From assembly GCF_049065735.1 (NCBI RefSeq), contig NZ_JBAKHD010000001.1, positions 434,001 through 498,000 on the forward strand: a stretch of DNA of 64,000 nt, given 5' to 3'. A program made the translations under genes and the position numbers. Positions 1 to 7,654 of the stretch are shown one piece after another. Position 1 is the first letter of the stretch. Every line of letters begins with the position of its first letter. The DNA comes from Paramesorhizobium sp049065735 (GTDB taxonomy: Bacteria; Pseudomonadota; Alphaproteobacteria; Rhizobiales; Rhizobiaceae). A model generated the notes under the pieces. That model was not told the DNA's origin. It did not search any database and saw only the letters and a list, made by a program, of their open reading frames with translations.

Positions 1-26
1 ATGAAGCGCGGCGGCGAGCGGGTGGT

Positions 27-377
27 CTAGGTTCCCCACACCGCCAGCTCGTTCCCCGCCGGGTCTGTGAAGTGAAACCGCCGTCCGCCCGGGAAAGAGA
101 AAATGGGCTTCACGATCTTGCCGCCCGCCTTCTCCACCGCATCGAGCGTTTCCTCCAGATTTTCGGAGTAGAGCACCGGCAGCGGCTTGGTCGCCGGCTC
201 CAGCGGCGTGGCATCAAAGCCGCCTTCCAGCCCTTCGTCGAAGGCCGAATAGGTGGGGCCGTAATCGGTGAAGGTCCAGGCAAAGGCCGCGCTGTAGAAA
301 TTCTTGACCTTATCCAGCGTCCCGCCGCCGGCCGGCAATTCCAGATAATCGAGCTTTCCCGTTTTGCGCATGATCAT
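27..377 (-). CDS. VOC (glyoxalase/bleomycin-resistance fold) family protein
   Basis: A 116-residue single-domain protein of the vicinal-oxygen-chelate superfamily. The beta-alpha-beta-beta-beta pattern is visible: an early KLDYLELP strand, a helix with KVKNFYSAAFAW, a second half with LEETLDAVEKAGGKIV and an ending FTDPAGNELAVW, which is the classic C-terminal VOC signature carrying a metal-ligand Glu. The substrate cannot be told from sequence; stand-alone members include dioxygenases, isomerases and resistance proteins. A start two codons later (MRKTG) is equally possible. It is divergent from ppdK, with about 180 bases between them. Confidence 0.85.
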   Translation of the reverse strand: MIMRKTGKLDYLELPAGGGTLDKVKNFYSAAFAWTFTDYGPTYSAFDEGLEGGFDATPLEPATKPLPVLYSENLEETLDAVEKAGGKIVKPIFSFPGGRRFHFTDPAGNELAVWGT

Positions 378-554
378 CTCCAGATTTTGTTCCCTTTATG
401 TTCTAGACAAGGTTTGCGAAAAATGCAACAGATGAAAATGTAGGGTTTGGTGCCCGCGCTAATCGATTTGATTATGCAGTGCAGCATTTTTCCGGTTGTG
501 GCCCGTCGCGTCCTTCGCTTAGCTTGAGCGGACGAGGGTTTGGAGGAAAGCGCG

Positions 555-3227
555 ATGGCGAAGTGGGTGTACACATTTGGTGACGGCAAGGCGGAGGGCG
601 CGGCGCGCGACCGTGATCTCCTCGGCGGCAAGGGCGCCAATCTGGCCGAGATGGCGAGCCTTGGCCTGCCGGTTCCGCCCGGCTTCACCATCACCACGAA
701 GGTCTGCCGCTATTATTACGACAACGACCGCACCTATCCCGGCGAACTGGAAGCACAGGTCGAAACCGCACTCGCCCATATCGCCGCTCTGACCGGCCGC
801 GCCTTTGGCGATGCTGACAAGCCGCTGCTCGTCTCGGTGCGTTCGGGCGCCCGCGCCTCCATGCCGGGCATGATGGACACGGTGCTCAATCTCGGCCTCA
901 ATGACGAGACGGTCGAGGCCATCGCGCGCGAGTCGGGCGACGAGCGCTTCGCCTATGACAGCTACCGCCGCTTCATCCAGATGTATTCCGATGTCGTCCT
1001 CGGCGTCGATCACTCCTATTTCGAGGAAATACTGGAGGACGCCAAAGCCAATCTCGGCGCGGATGTCGATACGGACCTCACCGCCGATGATTGGAAGAAT
1101 GTAATCGCGCGCTATAAGGAAAAGGTCGAGGAAGAGCTGGGTGAGCCGTTCCCGCAATCGCCCCAGAAGCAGCTTTGGGGGGCGATCGGCGCGGTCTTTT
1201 CCAGCTGGATGAACGCCCGCGCCATCACCTATCGCCGCCTCCACAACATTCCCGCCGATTGGGGCACGGCGGTCAATGTGCAGGCCATGGTGTTCGGCAA
1301 TATGGGGGAGACATCGGCCACCGGCGTCGCTTTCACCCGCAACCCCTCCACGGGCGAGAAGAAGCTCTATGGCGAGTTTCTCGTCAATGCGCAGGGCGAG
1401 GATGTGGTGGCGGGCATTCGCACGCCGCAGAACATCACCGAGGCGGCGCGCATCCAGGCCGGCTCCGACAAGCCCTCGCTCGAAAAAGTGATGCCCGACG
1501 CCTTTGCCGAATTCGTCCGCGTCGCCGAAACGCTGGAGAAGCATTACCGCGACATGCAGGACCTCGAATTCACCATCGAGCGCGGCAAATTGTGGATGCT
1601 CCAGACCCGCTCCGGCAAGCGCACCGCCAAGGCGGCGCTGAAGATCGCGGTGGAAATGGCTGAGGAAGGGCTGATCTCTAAGGAAGAAGCGGTGCTGCGC
1701 ATCGACCCCGCCTCGCTCGACCAGCTTCTGCATCCGACCATCGATCCCAAGGCGGAGCGGAAGATCATCGGCAGCGGCCTGCCCGCCTCGCCGGGCGCGG
1801 CGACGGGCGAGATCGTGTTCTCGTCCGAGGATGCGGAGGCCGCAAAGGCAGAGGGGCGCAAGGTGATCCTCGTGCGGGTGGAGACGAGCCCGGAGGATAT
1901 TCACGGCATGCACGCCGCCGAAGGCATTCTCACCACGCGCGGCGGCATGACCAGCCACGCGGCGGTGGTCGCCCGTGGCATGGGCAAGCCCTGCGTCTCG
2001 GGTGCGGGCAATTTGCGCGTCGATCACCGCAACGGCACAATGATGGCGATGGGCGTGACGCTGAAAAAAGGCGATGTCGTCACCATCGATGGCGGCACCG
2101 GGCAGGTGTTGAGAGGCCGGGTGCCGATGCTCCAGCCGGAGCTATCGGGCGATTTCAGCCGCATCATGGAATGGGCCGATACGGCGCGGCGCATGAAGGT
2201 GCGCGCCAATGCCGAGACCCCGGCGGATGCCCGCACCGCCCGCTCCTTCGGCGCGGAAGGTATCGGCCTCTGCCGTACCGAGCACATGTTCTTCGAGGGA
2301 ACCCGCATCCTCGCCATGCGCGAGATGATCCTGGCCGATAATGAAGAGGGCAGGCGCGCGGCGCTCGGCAAGCTCTTACCGATGCAGCGTTCCGATTTCG
2401 TCGAACTTTTCGAGATCATGCACGGCCTCCCCGTCACCATCCGCCTGCTCGACCCGCCGCTGCACGAATTCCTGCCGAAGACGGAGGCCGAGATTGCGGA
2501 AGTGGCTGACGCCATGGGCGTGGATGCCGGAAGACTGCGCGAGCGGACCGAAGCCCTGCACGAGTTCAACCCCATGCTCGGCCATCGCGGCTGCCGGCTG
2601 GCGATCTCCTATCCCGAGATCGCCGAAATGCAGGCCCGCGCCATTTTTGAAGCCGCCGTGGAGGCAGGCCGCAAGACCGGCGCGCCCGTGGTGCCCGAAA
2701 TCATGGTGCCGCTGGTGGGCCTTAAGGCCGAACTCGATTTCGTCAAGGTGCGCATCGGCGCGGTGGCGGCGGAAGTCGCCAGCGAGACCGGCGCGCGGAT
2801 AAATTATATGGTCGGCACCATGATCGAATTGCCCCGCGCCGCCCTGCGCGCCGGAGACATCGCGGAGACGGCGGAGTTCTTCTCCTTCGGCACCAACGAT
2901 CTGACGCAAACCACCTTCGGCATCTCCCGCGACGACGCGGCCTCCTTTATCGCCACCTACCAGCGCAAGGGCGTCATCGAACGCGACCCCTTCGTCTCGC
3001 TCGATTTCGACGGGGTAGGGGAGTTGATCAGGCTGGCCGCCGAACGCGGCCGCGCTGCGCGGTCCGGCTTGAAACTCGGCATTTGCGGCGAGCACGGCGG
3101 CGACCCGGCCTCGATCAGTTTTTGTGAGGAGGCGGGGCTGGATTACGTGTCCTGCTCGCCTTTCCGGGTGCCGATCGCCAGGCTGGCAGCGGCGCAGGCG
3201 GCGGTGACGGCGAGGAAAAACGGTTGA
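555..3227 (+). CDS. ppdK: Pyruvate, phosphate dikinase
   Basis: Interconverts pyruvate + ATP + Pi and PEP + AMP + PPi in the cytoplasm, a gluconeogenic or anaplerotic step. The 890 residues match the family length. The N-terminal ATP-grasp part starts with KWVYTFGDG and GGKGANLAEM; the central swivelling domain has GGMTSHAAVVARGMGKPCVSG with the phosphorylated His at about residue 468; the C-terminal TIM barrel has the PEP-binding signature and the catalytic Cys at about 844 in GICGEHGGDP. The start is the ATG at 555, because GGAGG lies at 542-546; an upstream in-frame codon at 540 precedes that ribosome-binding site and is unlikely. Confidence 0.97.
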   Translation: MAKWVYTFGDGKAEGAARDRDLLGGKGANLAEMASLGLPVPPGFTITTKVCRYYYDNDRTYPGELEAQVETALAHIAALTGRAFGDADKPLLVSVRSGARASMPGMMDTVLNLGLNDETVEAIARESGDERFAYDSYRRFIQMYSDVVLGVDHSYFEEILEDAKANLGADVDTDLTADDWKNVIARYKEKVEEELGEPFPQSPQKQLWGAIGAVFSSWMNARAITYRRLHNIPADWGTAVNVQAMVFGNMGETSATGVAFTRNPSTGEKKLYGEFLVNAQGEDVVAGIRTPQNITEAARIQAGSDKPSLEKVMPDAFAEFVRVAETLEKHYRDMQDLEFTIERGKLWMLQTRSGKRTAKAALKIAVEMAEEGLISKEEAVLRIDPASLDQLLHPTIDPKAERKIIGSGLPASPGAATGEIVFSSEDAEAAKAEGRKVILVRVETSPEDIHGMHAAEGILTTRGGMTSHAAVVARGMGKPCVSGAGNLRVDHRNGTMMAMGVTLKKGDVVTIDGGTGQVLRGRVPMLQPELSGDFSRIMEWADTARRMKVRANAETPADARTARSFGAEGIGLCRTEHMFFEGTRILAMREMILADNEEGRRAALGKLLPMQRSDFVELFEIMHGLPVTIRLLDPPLHEFLPKTEAEIAEVADAMGVDAGRLRERTEALHEFNPMLGHRGCRLAISYPEIAEMQARAIFEAAVEAGRKTGAPVVPEIMVPLVGLKAELDFVKVRIGAVAAEVASETGARINYMVGTMIELPRAALRAGDIAETAEFFSFGTNDLTQTTFGISRDDAASFIATYQRKGVIERDPFVSLDFDGVGELIRLAAERGRAARSGLKLGICGEHGGDPASISFCEEAGLDYVSCSPFRVPIARLAAAQAAVTARKNG

Positions 3228-3261
3228 CTTAGCACAACCCCCTTTACCTCGTCTGACGGGC

Positions 3262-3330
3262 TCGCGCCCTCCTTCCCCGCAAGGGGAAGGGCGCTCAACT
3301 GACCCCGGCAGGGCAGAGGGGGGTGATGAA
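3262..3330. repeat. Partial copies of repeat families A and B
   Basis: The gap after ppdK holds the end of a family A arm (GCGCCCTCCTTCCCC and its mirror) joined to the end of a family B arm (GGCAGGGCAGAGGGGGGTG). It looks like a decayed or chimaeric remnant rather than a full element. Nothing else is recognisable between 3228 and 3427. Confidence 0.6.
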
Positions 3331-3427
3331 GCGCGCAATCAAGCAGAATATCCATCATCAATTCAAAGTGATTGCTAGAAGTATTTCGCAAGTGTATGCT
3401 CGTGCCAAGAAGTAACATCGCAGGCAA

Positions 3428-4177
3428 GTGAATAAAATGCGATTTAATATTTTCGCGACCGCCTTCATCCTCCTCGTGCTGTCCCTCTCCCCCGCCCGCG
3501 CTTCCGACATCGTGGAACCCCAGCTCCACATCACCAAGGGAGGCGCGAACGGTCCGCAGGTGGCGTTGACGCTGGATGCCTGCATGGGGCAGACGGACCG
3601 GCGCATTCTCGACATGCTTGTGGAAAACAAGATCCCGGCGACGATCTTCCTTACCGGGCGCTGGATTAAAACCAATCCCGAGGCGCTCGGCATCATGAAA
3701 GCGCATCCGGAGCTGTTCGAGCTGGAGAACCACGGCCTCAACCATGTGCCGCCCATCGACAGCGTGCCGACCATGTACGGTATCAAGACGGCGGGCAGTC
3801 TCGAGGCGGTGCGAGCGGAAGTGCAGGGCGGCGCGGATGCAGTTAAGACGGCGACGGGGATCAGCCCCAAATGGTATCGCGGCGCGACGGCGCGCTATTC
3901 GCTCGATGCCGTTAAACTCATCAAGGACATGGGCTTCAAGATCGCCGGCTATTCATTGAACGGCGACCAGGGCGCATCGCTCCTCGCCCCAACGGTGGAA
4001 AAACGCATCGCCGCCGCCAAGGATGGCGATGTCATCATTGCCCACATCAATCAGCCCACCCATTCGGCGGGCGCGGGCGTGGTCAAGGGCGTTCTGGCGC
4101 TGAAAGCCAAAGGCTTCCGCTTCGTGCGGCTGGAGGATGTCGAGACGTCGGAAACGATGAATCCGGTGAAGTCGTGA
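3428..4177 (+). CDS. Secreted polysaccharide deacetylase (NodB-fold) family protein
   Basis: A 249-residue protein with an N-terminal hydrophobic signal (FNIFATAFILLVLSLSPARAS), so probably periplasmic. The NodB homology domain follows: VALTLDACMG occupies the place of the usual TFDDGP motif-1 Asp, ENHGLNHVPP supplies the metal-binding His pair of motif 2, WYRGATARYS matches the RPPxG-like motif 3, and DVIIAHINQP gives the late His. The substitution of DAC for DDG means the usual metal-ligand pair is altered, as in a known sub-branch of this family, so the sugar substrate is uncertain. GTG 3428 is taken as start; ATG 3437 is an alternative. Confidence 0.85.
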   Translation: MNKMRFNIFATAFILLVLSLSPARASDIVEPQLHITKGGANGPQVALTLDACMGQTDRRILDMLVENKIPATIFLTGRWIKTNPEALGIMKAHPELFELENHGLNHVPPIDSVPTMYGIKTAGSLEAVRAEVQGGADAVKTATGISPKWYRGATARYSLDAVKLIKDMGFKIAGYSLNGDQGASLLAPTVEKRIAAAKDGDVIIAHINQPTHSAGAGVVKGVLALKAKGFRFVRLEDVETSETMNPVKS

Positions 4178-4260
4178 GATAGTGAACAGTGAGTAGGAGT
4201 AGTCCCACTATCTCACGACTCACTATTCCCTACCTCACTGTTTTCGCCATTCCCTATCTC
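4174..4260. repeat. Family D inverted repeat between convergent genes (D1)
   Basis: Short GTGAGATAGTG / GTGAGTAG-like units are followed by their complement: GTGAGATAGTG at 4174-4184 pairs perfectly with 4206-4216, and a second pairing (AACAGTGAG.AGG with its complement at 4229-4242) nests beside it. It contains the stop codon of the deacetylase gene and encodes the last dozen residues of the opposing gene. This is the most diverged of four family D copies. Confidence 0.65.
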
Positions 4261-4629
4261 GCCGACCTTCTTCATCACGTCAGCATAATTCCGCCCGAGG
4301 CTTTCGAACAGCGCGTTGCCGCCCTTGAGCGGCGAAAGCGAGAGCGTCATACCGTCATTGAGCAGCGTGACGAAGATGATCTGGTCGTGCGGCGTGCCGG
4401 GAATGGCGATTGCCCCGATCCGCTGCGCCTCGCTGGTGTCGAGCGCCGGCATGTTGAACAGCACCTCGCCATTCACCAGCTTCGCCGCCTTGGCAAGCGC
4501 GCCGTCAAATCCATCGGACAGCACATCCTGTGCGCCCAGCGCAAACTCGACCTCGACCGCTTCCAGCGTGGTTTGGTTTTCGTCTTTTGGTGTCTCCCGC
4601 AGGAGGCTTGATATCGGGGGTTGGTTCAT
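4213..4629 (-). CDS. Hypothetical protein, about 138 residues
   Basis: No family is recognised. The start MNQPPISSLL (4629) is preferred over an upstream in-frame ATG at 4662. The body is mixed alpha/beta (VEFALGAQDVL, GALAKAAKLVNGEVLFNM, QIIFVTLLNDGMTLSL) without a signal peptide or membrane segment, so it is likely cytoplasmic. The last residues (GNGENSEVGNSES) are encoded by the family D repeat at 4174-4260 and are probably not part of the ancestral protein. Confidence 0.65.
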   Translation of the reverse strand: MNQPPISSLLRETPKDENQTTLEAVEVEFALGAQDVLSDGFDGALAKAAKLVNGEVLFNMPALDTSEAQRIGAIAIPGTPHDQIIFVTLLNDGMTLSLSPLKGGNALFESLGRNYADVMKKVGEIGNGENSEVGNSES

Positions 4630-4827
4630 GTCCCACTCTTTTCTGATGTCGACTCCGAACAAGGCCCCCGCCTTTCATATGCTCGTTGAAATATGGCATC
4701 GCAATGTGTCTTTTCAATTAGCCACGAATGTTTGTTTCGATGGGGAGAGCGGCGGGGACGGCTTTGACCGGGAAAGCGCGGACGGGTAAGGTCGCGGGGT
4801 GCCGGCACCACCTCCCTTCTGCCGTGC

Positions 4828-4995
4828 CGGGCTCGCGCCTTCCTTCCCCCTTGCGGAGAAGGTGGCCGCGTTAGCGGACGGATGGGGGTGGTGACGTTTG
4901 CGCTTGCTTCGAAGACCGTGGTGCAAACGTCACCACCCCCACCCGACCCTTCGGGCCACCCTCCCCGCAAGGGGGAGGGAAGGGCGCGAGCCTGG
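4828..4995. repeat. Family A palindromic repeat (A1)
   Basis: A long imperfect inverted repeat: the left arm runs GCTCGCGCC..TCCCCCTTGCGG..GGATGGGGGTGGTGACG and the right arm is its complement ending GGGAGGGAAGGGCGCGAGC, with a short loop near 4910. Each arm holds its own small hairpin (GGCCGC-GTTA-GCGGAC on the left). It fills most of the 400-base gap 4630-5029 upstream of the DUF1499 gene. Confidence 0.9.
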
Positions 4996-5029
4996 CAGGA
5001 CAGAGGGGCGAGAGCGAAGGGGACTAAGG

Positions 5030-5812
5030 TTGAAAAAACTACGCTATGAGCGTCGGAAATCGCGCTCCGCCATATGGGCGCTGCGGCTGGCGATGTTTTC
5101 CGCCGTGCTCTTTGCCTTTTCCACGGTGGGTCATCATTTCGAGGCCATTCGCACGCCGGATTTCATCATCCTCGCCGGGCTGGTCGCGGCGCTGGCGCTG
5201 CTGGCGCTGGCGCTGGCGTTGAAGGGCTTCGTCAATCTCTGGAGAAATGGCGACAAGGGCGGCATGCGCTCCCTCTGGGGTTCGCTGATTGCGATCTGCG
5301 TGCTCGCCCCGTTCGGCGCGGTCGCCTATCAGGCTTATGCCACCCCGCCGCTCTACGACATCTCCACCGATCTCGACGCGCCGCCCATGTTCCACGCCGC
5401 GTATCCGCGCGAAAGCGGCATGAACCCGATCGACGACAACGCCGCTGCCCGCGCGCCGCTGCAGGCCGCGGCCTATCCGCAGGTAACCGGCCGGCGCTAT
5501 GAGGGCTCGCCCGACCGTGTGCTGGAGGCGGTGATGGCGGTGCTCAAAGACAAGGGCTGGACCGTTACCGGCCGCTTCGGTATGCCGGGCGAGCAGCTGG
5601 AAACCACCGTCGAGGCAGTGGCGCACGGCCTCATCCCCGGCCTCACCAGCGACGTTGTCATCCGCCTGACGGATGAGGGCGATACGACCTATGTCGATAT
5701 GCGCTCCGTCTCGCGTTACGGAAGACGTGACCTCGGCGCGAACGCCCGCTATGTGACGGATTTCATGAACGCGCTCGATGAGAAGGTGCAAGGCGCGCCG
5801 GCGGAGGGGTAG
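5030..5812 (+). CDS. DUF1499 domain membrane protein
   Basis: About 260 residues. Three hydrophobic segments lie in the N-terminal half (LRLAMFSAVLFAFSTVG, FIILAGLVAALALLALALAL, LWGSLIAICVLAPFGAVAYQ), followed by a soluble DUF1499 domain (YPQVTGRRYEGSPDRVLEAV through DMRSVSRYGRRDLGANARYV). The function of DUF1499 is not established. The TTG at 5030 preceded by GGACTAAGG is chosen as start; the in-frame codon at 4898 lies inside repeat A1 and would add 44 residues of repeat-encoded sequence. Confidence 0.85.
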   Translation: MKKLRYERRKSRSAIWALRLAMFSAVLFAFSTVGHHFEAIRTPDFIILAGLVAALALLALALALKGFVNLWRNGDKGGMRSLWGSLIAICVLAPFGAVAYQAYATPPLYDISTDLDAPPMFHAAYPRESGMNPIDDNAAARAPLQAAAYPQVTGRRYEGSPDRVLEAVMAVLKDKGWTVTGRFGMPGEQLETTVEAVAHGLIPGLTSDVVIRLTDEGDTTYVDMRSVSRYGRRDLGANARYVTDFMNALDEKVQGAPAEG

Positions 5813-5825
5813 GGGACGAGCTGGG

Positions 5826-5862
5826 CGCCCTCCTTCCCCGCAAGGGGGAAGGGGGGTGCCAA
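5826..5862. repeat. Partial family A repeat
   Basis: A single arm end, GCGCCCTCCTTCCCCGCAAGG and its mirror, lies between the convergent DUF1499 and metallo-hydrolase genes. It forms a hairpin of about 12 base pairs around CCCGCAAGGG and may act as a terminator; there is no clear U tract. Confidence 0.6.
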
Positions 5863-5869
5863 CCCTCCA

Positions 5870-6775
5870 TCACCCCACCCAGAACACCCCATCCATCGCC
5901 GCCGCCCCCTCCGTCAACACCAGCCCGCGCGCCGCCAGATCCTCCAGATGCGCCAGGACGGAGAGCGCGGCGGCGCCGTGCAGGCGCGGGTCGGTGTCGC
6001 GGTAGATGGCCTTCACCATGTCGGGGATCGTCCGGTCGCCCGCGCGCACACGCTCCAATATGGCGCGCTCGCGCATGCGGCGATGGGTGCGCAAGCCGCG
6101 CAGGAAGGCTTGCGGGTTGGTCACCGGGCCGCCATGGCCAGGGAAATAGATGGCGTCCTCGCGTGTCAGCAGCCGGTCGAGCGAGGCCATGTAGTCCGCC
6201 ATCGCCCCATCTGGCGGCGCGACGATGGTGGTCGCCCAGGCCATCACATGGTCGGCGGAAAAGACGATGCCGGTGCCCTCGAGCGCAAAGGCCATGTGGT
6301 TGGTCGTATGCCCCGGCGTGTGGATGGCGCGGAGCGTCCAGCCGTCGCCCTCGACGGCCGCGCCATCGGCAAGACAAATGTCAGGCGAAAAATCCGTGTC
6401 CGCGCTGGCGTCTAATGCGTTGACCTCGCCGACATGCAGCGGGCGGGCAGGGCGGTGCGGGCCTTCCGCTACGATCACAGCGCCGGTCGCCTCCTTCAGC
6501 CGCGCGGCGAGGGGGGAATGGTCGCGATGCGTGTGGCTGACGAAGATGTGGCTGACCGGCCGTCCGGCGATGGCCTTGAGCAGCGCCGCCAGATGCGCCT
6601 CGTCTTCCGGCCCCGGATCGATCACCGCCAGCGTGTCCCGCCCCACGATATAGCTGTTGGTGCCGTGGAAGGTGAACGGCCCCGGATTGTTGACCGTCAG
6701 CCGCGCCACGCCGGGCGCGACCTCCACCGCATGGCCGTATTGAGGGATAAACGAATTGTCGAAAACCAGCGTCAT
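5870..6775 (-). CDS. MBL-fold metallo-hydrolase with C-terminal winged-helix region (LACTB2-like)
   Basis: A 301-residue cytoplasmic hydrolase. All metal-binding motifs of the metallo-beta-lactamase fold are present: HTHRDH around residue 84, HTPGHT, the bridging Asp in FSADHV, and GHGGPV. The C-terminal part (MVKAIYRDTDPRLHGAAALSVLAHLEDLAARGLV) is the small helical domain found in the beta-lactamase-like protein 2 branch. That branch includes ribonucleases and thioesterase-like enzymes, so the substrate is open. It is divergent from bioY. Confidence 0.9.
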   Translation of the reverse strand: MTLVFDNSFIPQYGHAVEVAPGVARLTVNNPGPFTFHGTNSYIVGRDTLAVIDPGPEDEAHLAALLKAIAGRPVSHIFVSHTHRDHSPLAARLKEATGAVIVAEGPHRPARPLHVGEVNALDASADTDFSPDICLADGAAVEGDGWTLRAIHTPGHTTNHMAFALEGTGIVFSADHVMAWATTIVAPPDGAMADYMASLDRLLTREDAIYFPGHGGPVTNPQAFLRGLRTHRRMRERAILERVRAGDRTIPDMVKAIYRDTDPRLHGAAALSVLAHLEDLAARGLVLTEGAAAMDGVFWVG

Positions 6776-6835
6776 GGAATGGGTGCTCTTTACCGCGGGG
6801 CCATTTCCCTCATATACCTTTACCGAAATGAAGCC

Positions 6836-6882
6836 GCATGATTTCGTCCGAAGTCTGCATTTTTGGCTTCATGCTCTTGCTA
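6836..6882. repeat. Diverged family E palindrome
   Basis: GCATGATTTCGTCCGAAGTCTGCA..TTTTGGCTTCATGC resembles the family E core (GCATGATC, CCGAAAAGT, TGCAGACTTTT) with several mismatches. It lies in the promoter region of bioY. Confidence 0.45.
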
Positions 6883-6905
6883 ACCGCGCTCTGGAGAACG
6901 AGCCC

Positions 6906-7505
6906 ATGAATCCTGTCCGCACCCCTGCCGCAACCGCCGCCCTGGCGCAACGCTTTCTTCCCGAGGGCCAGCTTGCCCGCGCCTTCTCGCTCGTCTCGCT
7001 GGCGCTTATCGGCACCGCGCTCCTGACGATTTCGGCCAAGATCAAGGTGGATCTCGTCTATGTCAACGTGACGATGCAGACCTTCGCCGTCTTCGCCATC
7101 GCCGCCGCCTATGGCTCGCGCCTCGCGGTCGCCACCGTGGCGCTCTATCTCCTGGAAGGTGCGCTCGGCCTGCCGGTCTTCACCGGAACGCCGGAAAAGG
7201 GCATCGGCCTTGCCTATATAGTTGGCCCCACGGGCGGTTACCTCCTCGGCTATCTCGCCGCCGCCTGGATCGTCGGCCGCGCCGCTGATCTCGGCTTCTC
7301 GCGCAACCCCTTTGCGCTCTCGGGCTTCATGCTGGCGGGCGAGGCGGTGATCCTGGCCTTGGGCAGCCTGTGGATGGTCTATCTCTTCGGCCTCGAAAAG
7401 GGCCTGACCTACGGCTTCGGCATGTTCATCGTCGGCGACCTCGTCAAGCTGGCGCTCGCCGCCTGCCTCATTCCGGCGCTGGGCGCGCTCTTCAAGCGTC
7501 GCTGA
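6906..7505 (+). CDS. bioY: Biotin transporter BioY (S component)
   Basis: An integral membrane substrate-binding protein for biotin uptake, working alone or with an ECF module (BioMN), which is not in this window. It has 199 residues with about six hydrophobic segments and the diagnostic GPTGGYLLGYLAAAWIVG stretch. The ATG at 6906 has GGAG about ten bases upstream; an in-frame ATG at 6756 would add 50 residues with no membrane logic. I found no clear BioR box (TTATMKATAA-type) upstream. A strong terminator follows at 7525. Confidence 0.95.
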   Translation: MNPVRTPAATAALAQRFLPEGQLARAFSLVSLALIGTALLTISAKIKVDLVYVNVTMQTFAVFAIAAAYGSRLAVATVALYLLEGALGLPVFTGTPEKGIGLAYIVGPTGGYLLGYLAAAWIVGRAADLGFSRNPFALSGFMLAGEAVILALGSLWMVYLFGLEKGLTYGFGMFIVGDLVKLALAACLIPALGALFKRR

Positions 7506-7524
7506 GCCACATCGAAATCCACGG

Positions 7525-7555
7525 AAAACCGGGCCTCGCGCCCGGTTTTTTTTAT
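7525..7555 (+). terminator. Rho-independent terminator of bioY
   Basis: Stem AAACCGGGC / GCCCGGTTT around the loop CTCGC, followed by a run of eight T. It lies 20 bases after the bioY stop and separates bioY from the DUF2793 gene. Confidence 0.93.
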
Positions 7556-7654
7556 GCCAATTTATCCTCGCAATCCGGAGGAGGGCCTAGACTCCGGCAG
7601 GACGAAGGAATGAACCCGCGCGGCATGGCGCACAACGAAGGAAGGAACCATCCT

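Noticed and set aside
1..30. A short plus-strand frame ending TAG at 28-30 as the tail of a gene from before the window
   Set aside because: Only nine codons are visible and they overlap the end of the VOC gene; nothing can be identified.
519..2027. A 502-codon open frame on the minus strand inside ppdK
   Set aside because: Shadow of ppdK; composition rich in Arg, His and Ala with no domain.
4898..5029. An upstream start for the DUF1499 gene giving 44 extra residues
   Set aside because: The extension is encoded by family A repeat A1 and the TTG at 5030 has a suitable ribosome-binding site.
6776..6905. A BioR operator upstream of bioY
   Set aside because: No sequence close to the known TTATMKATAA-type box is present; the AT-containing stretch CTCATATACC does not match.
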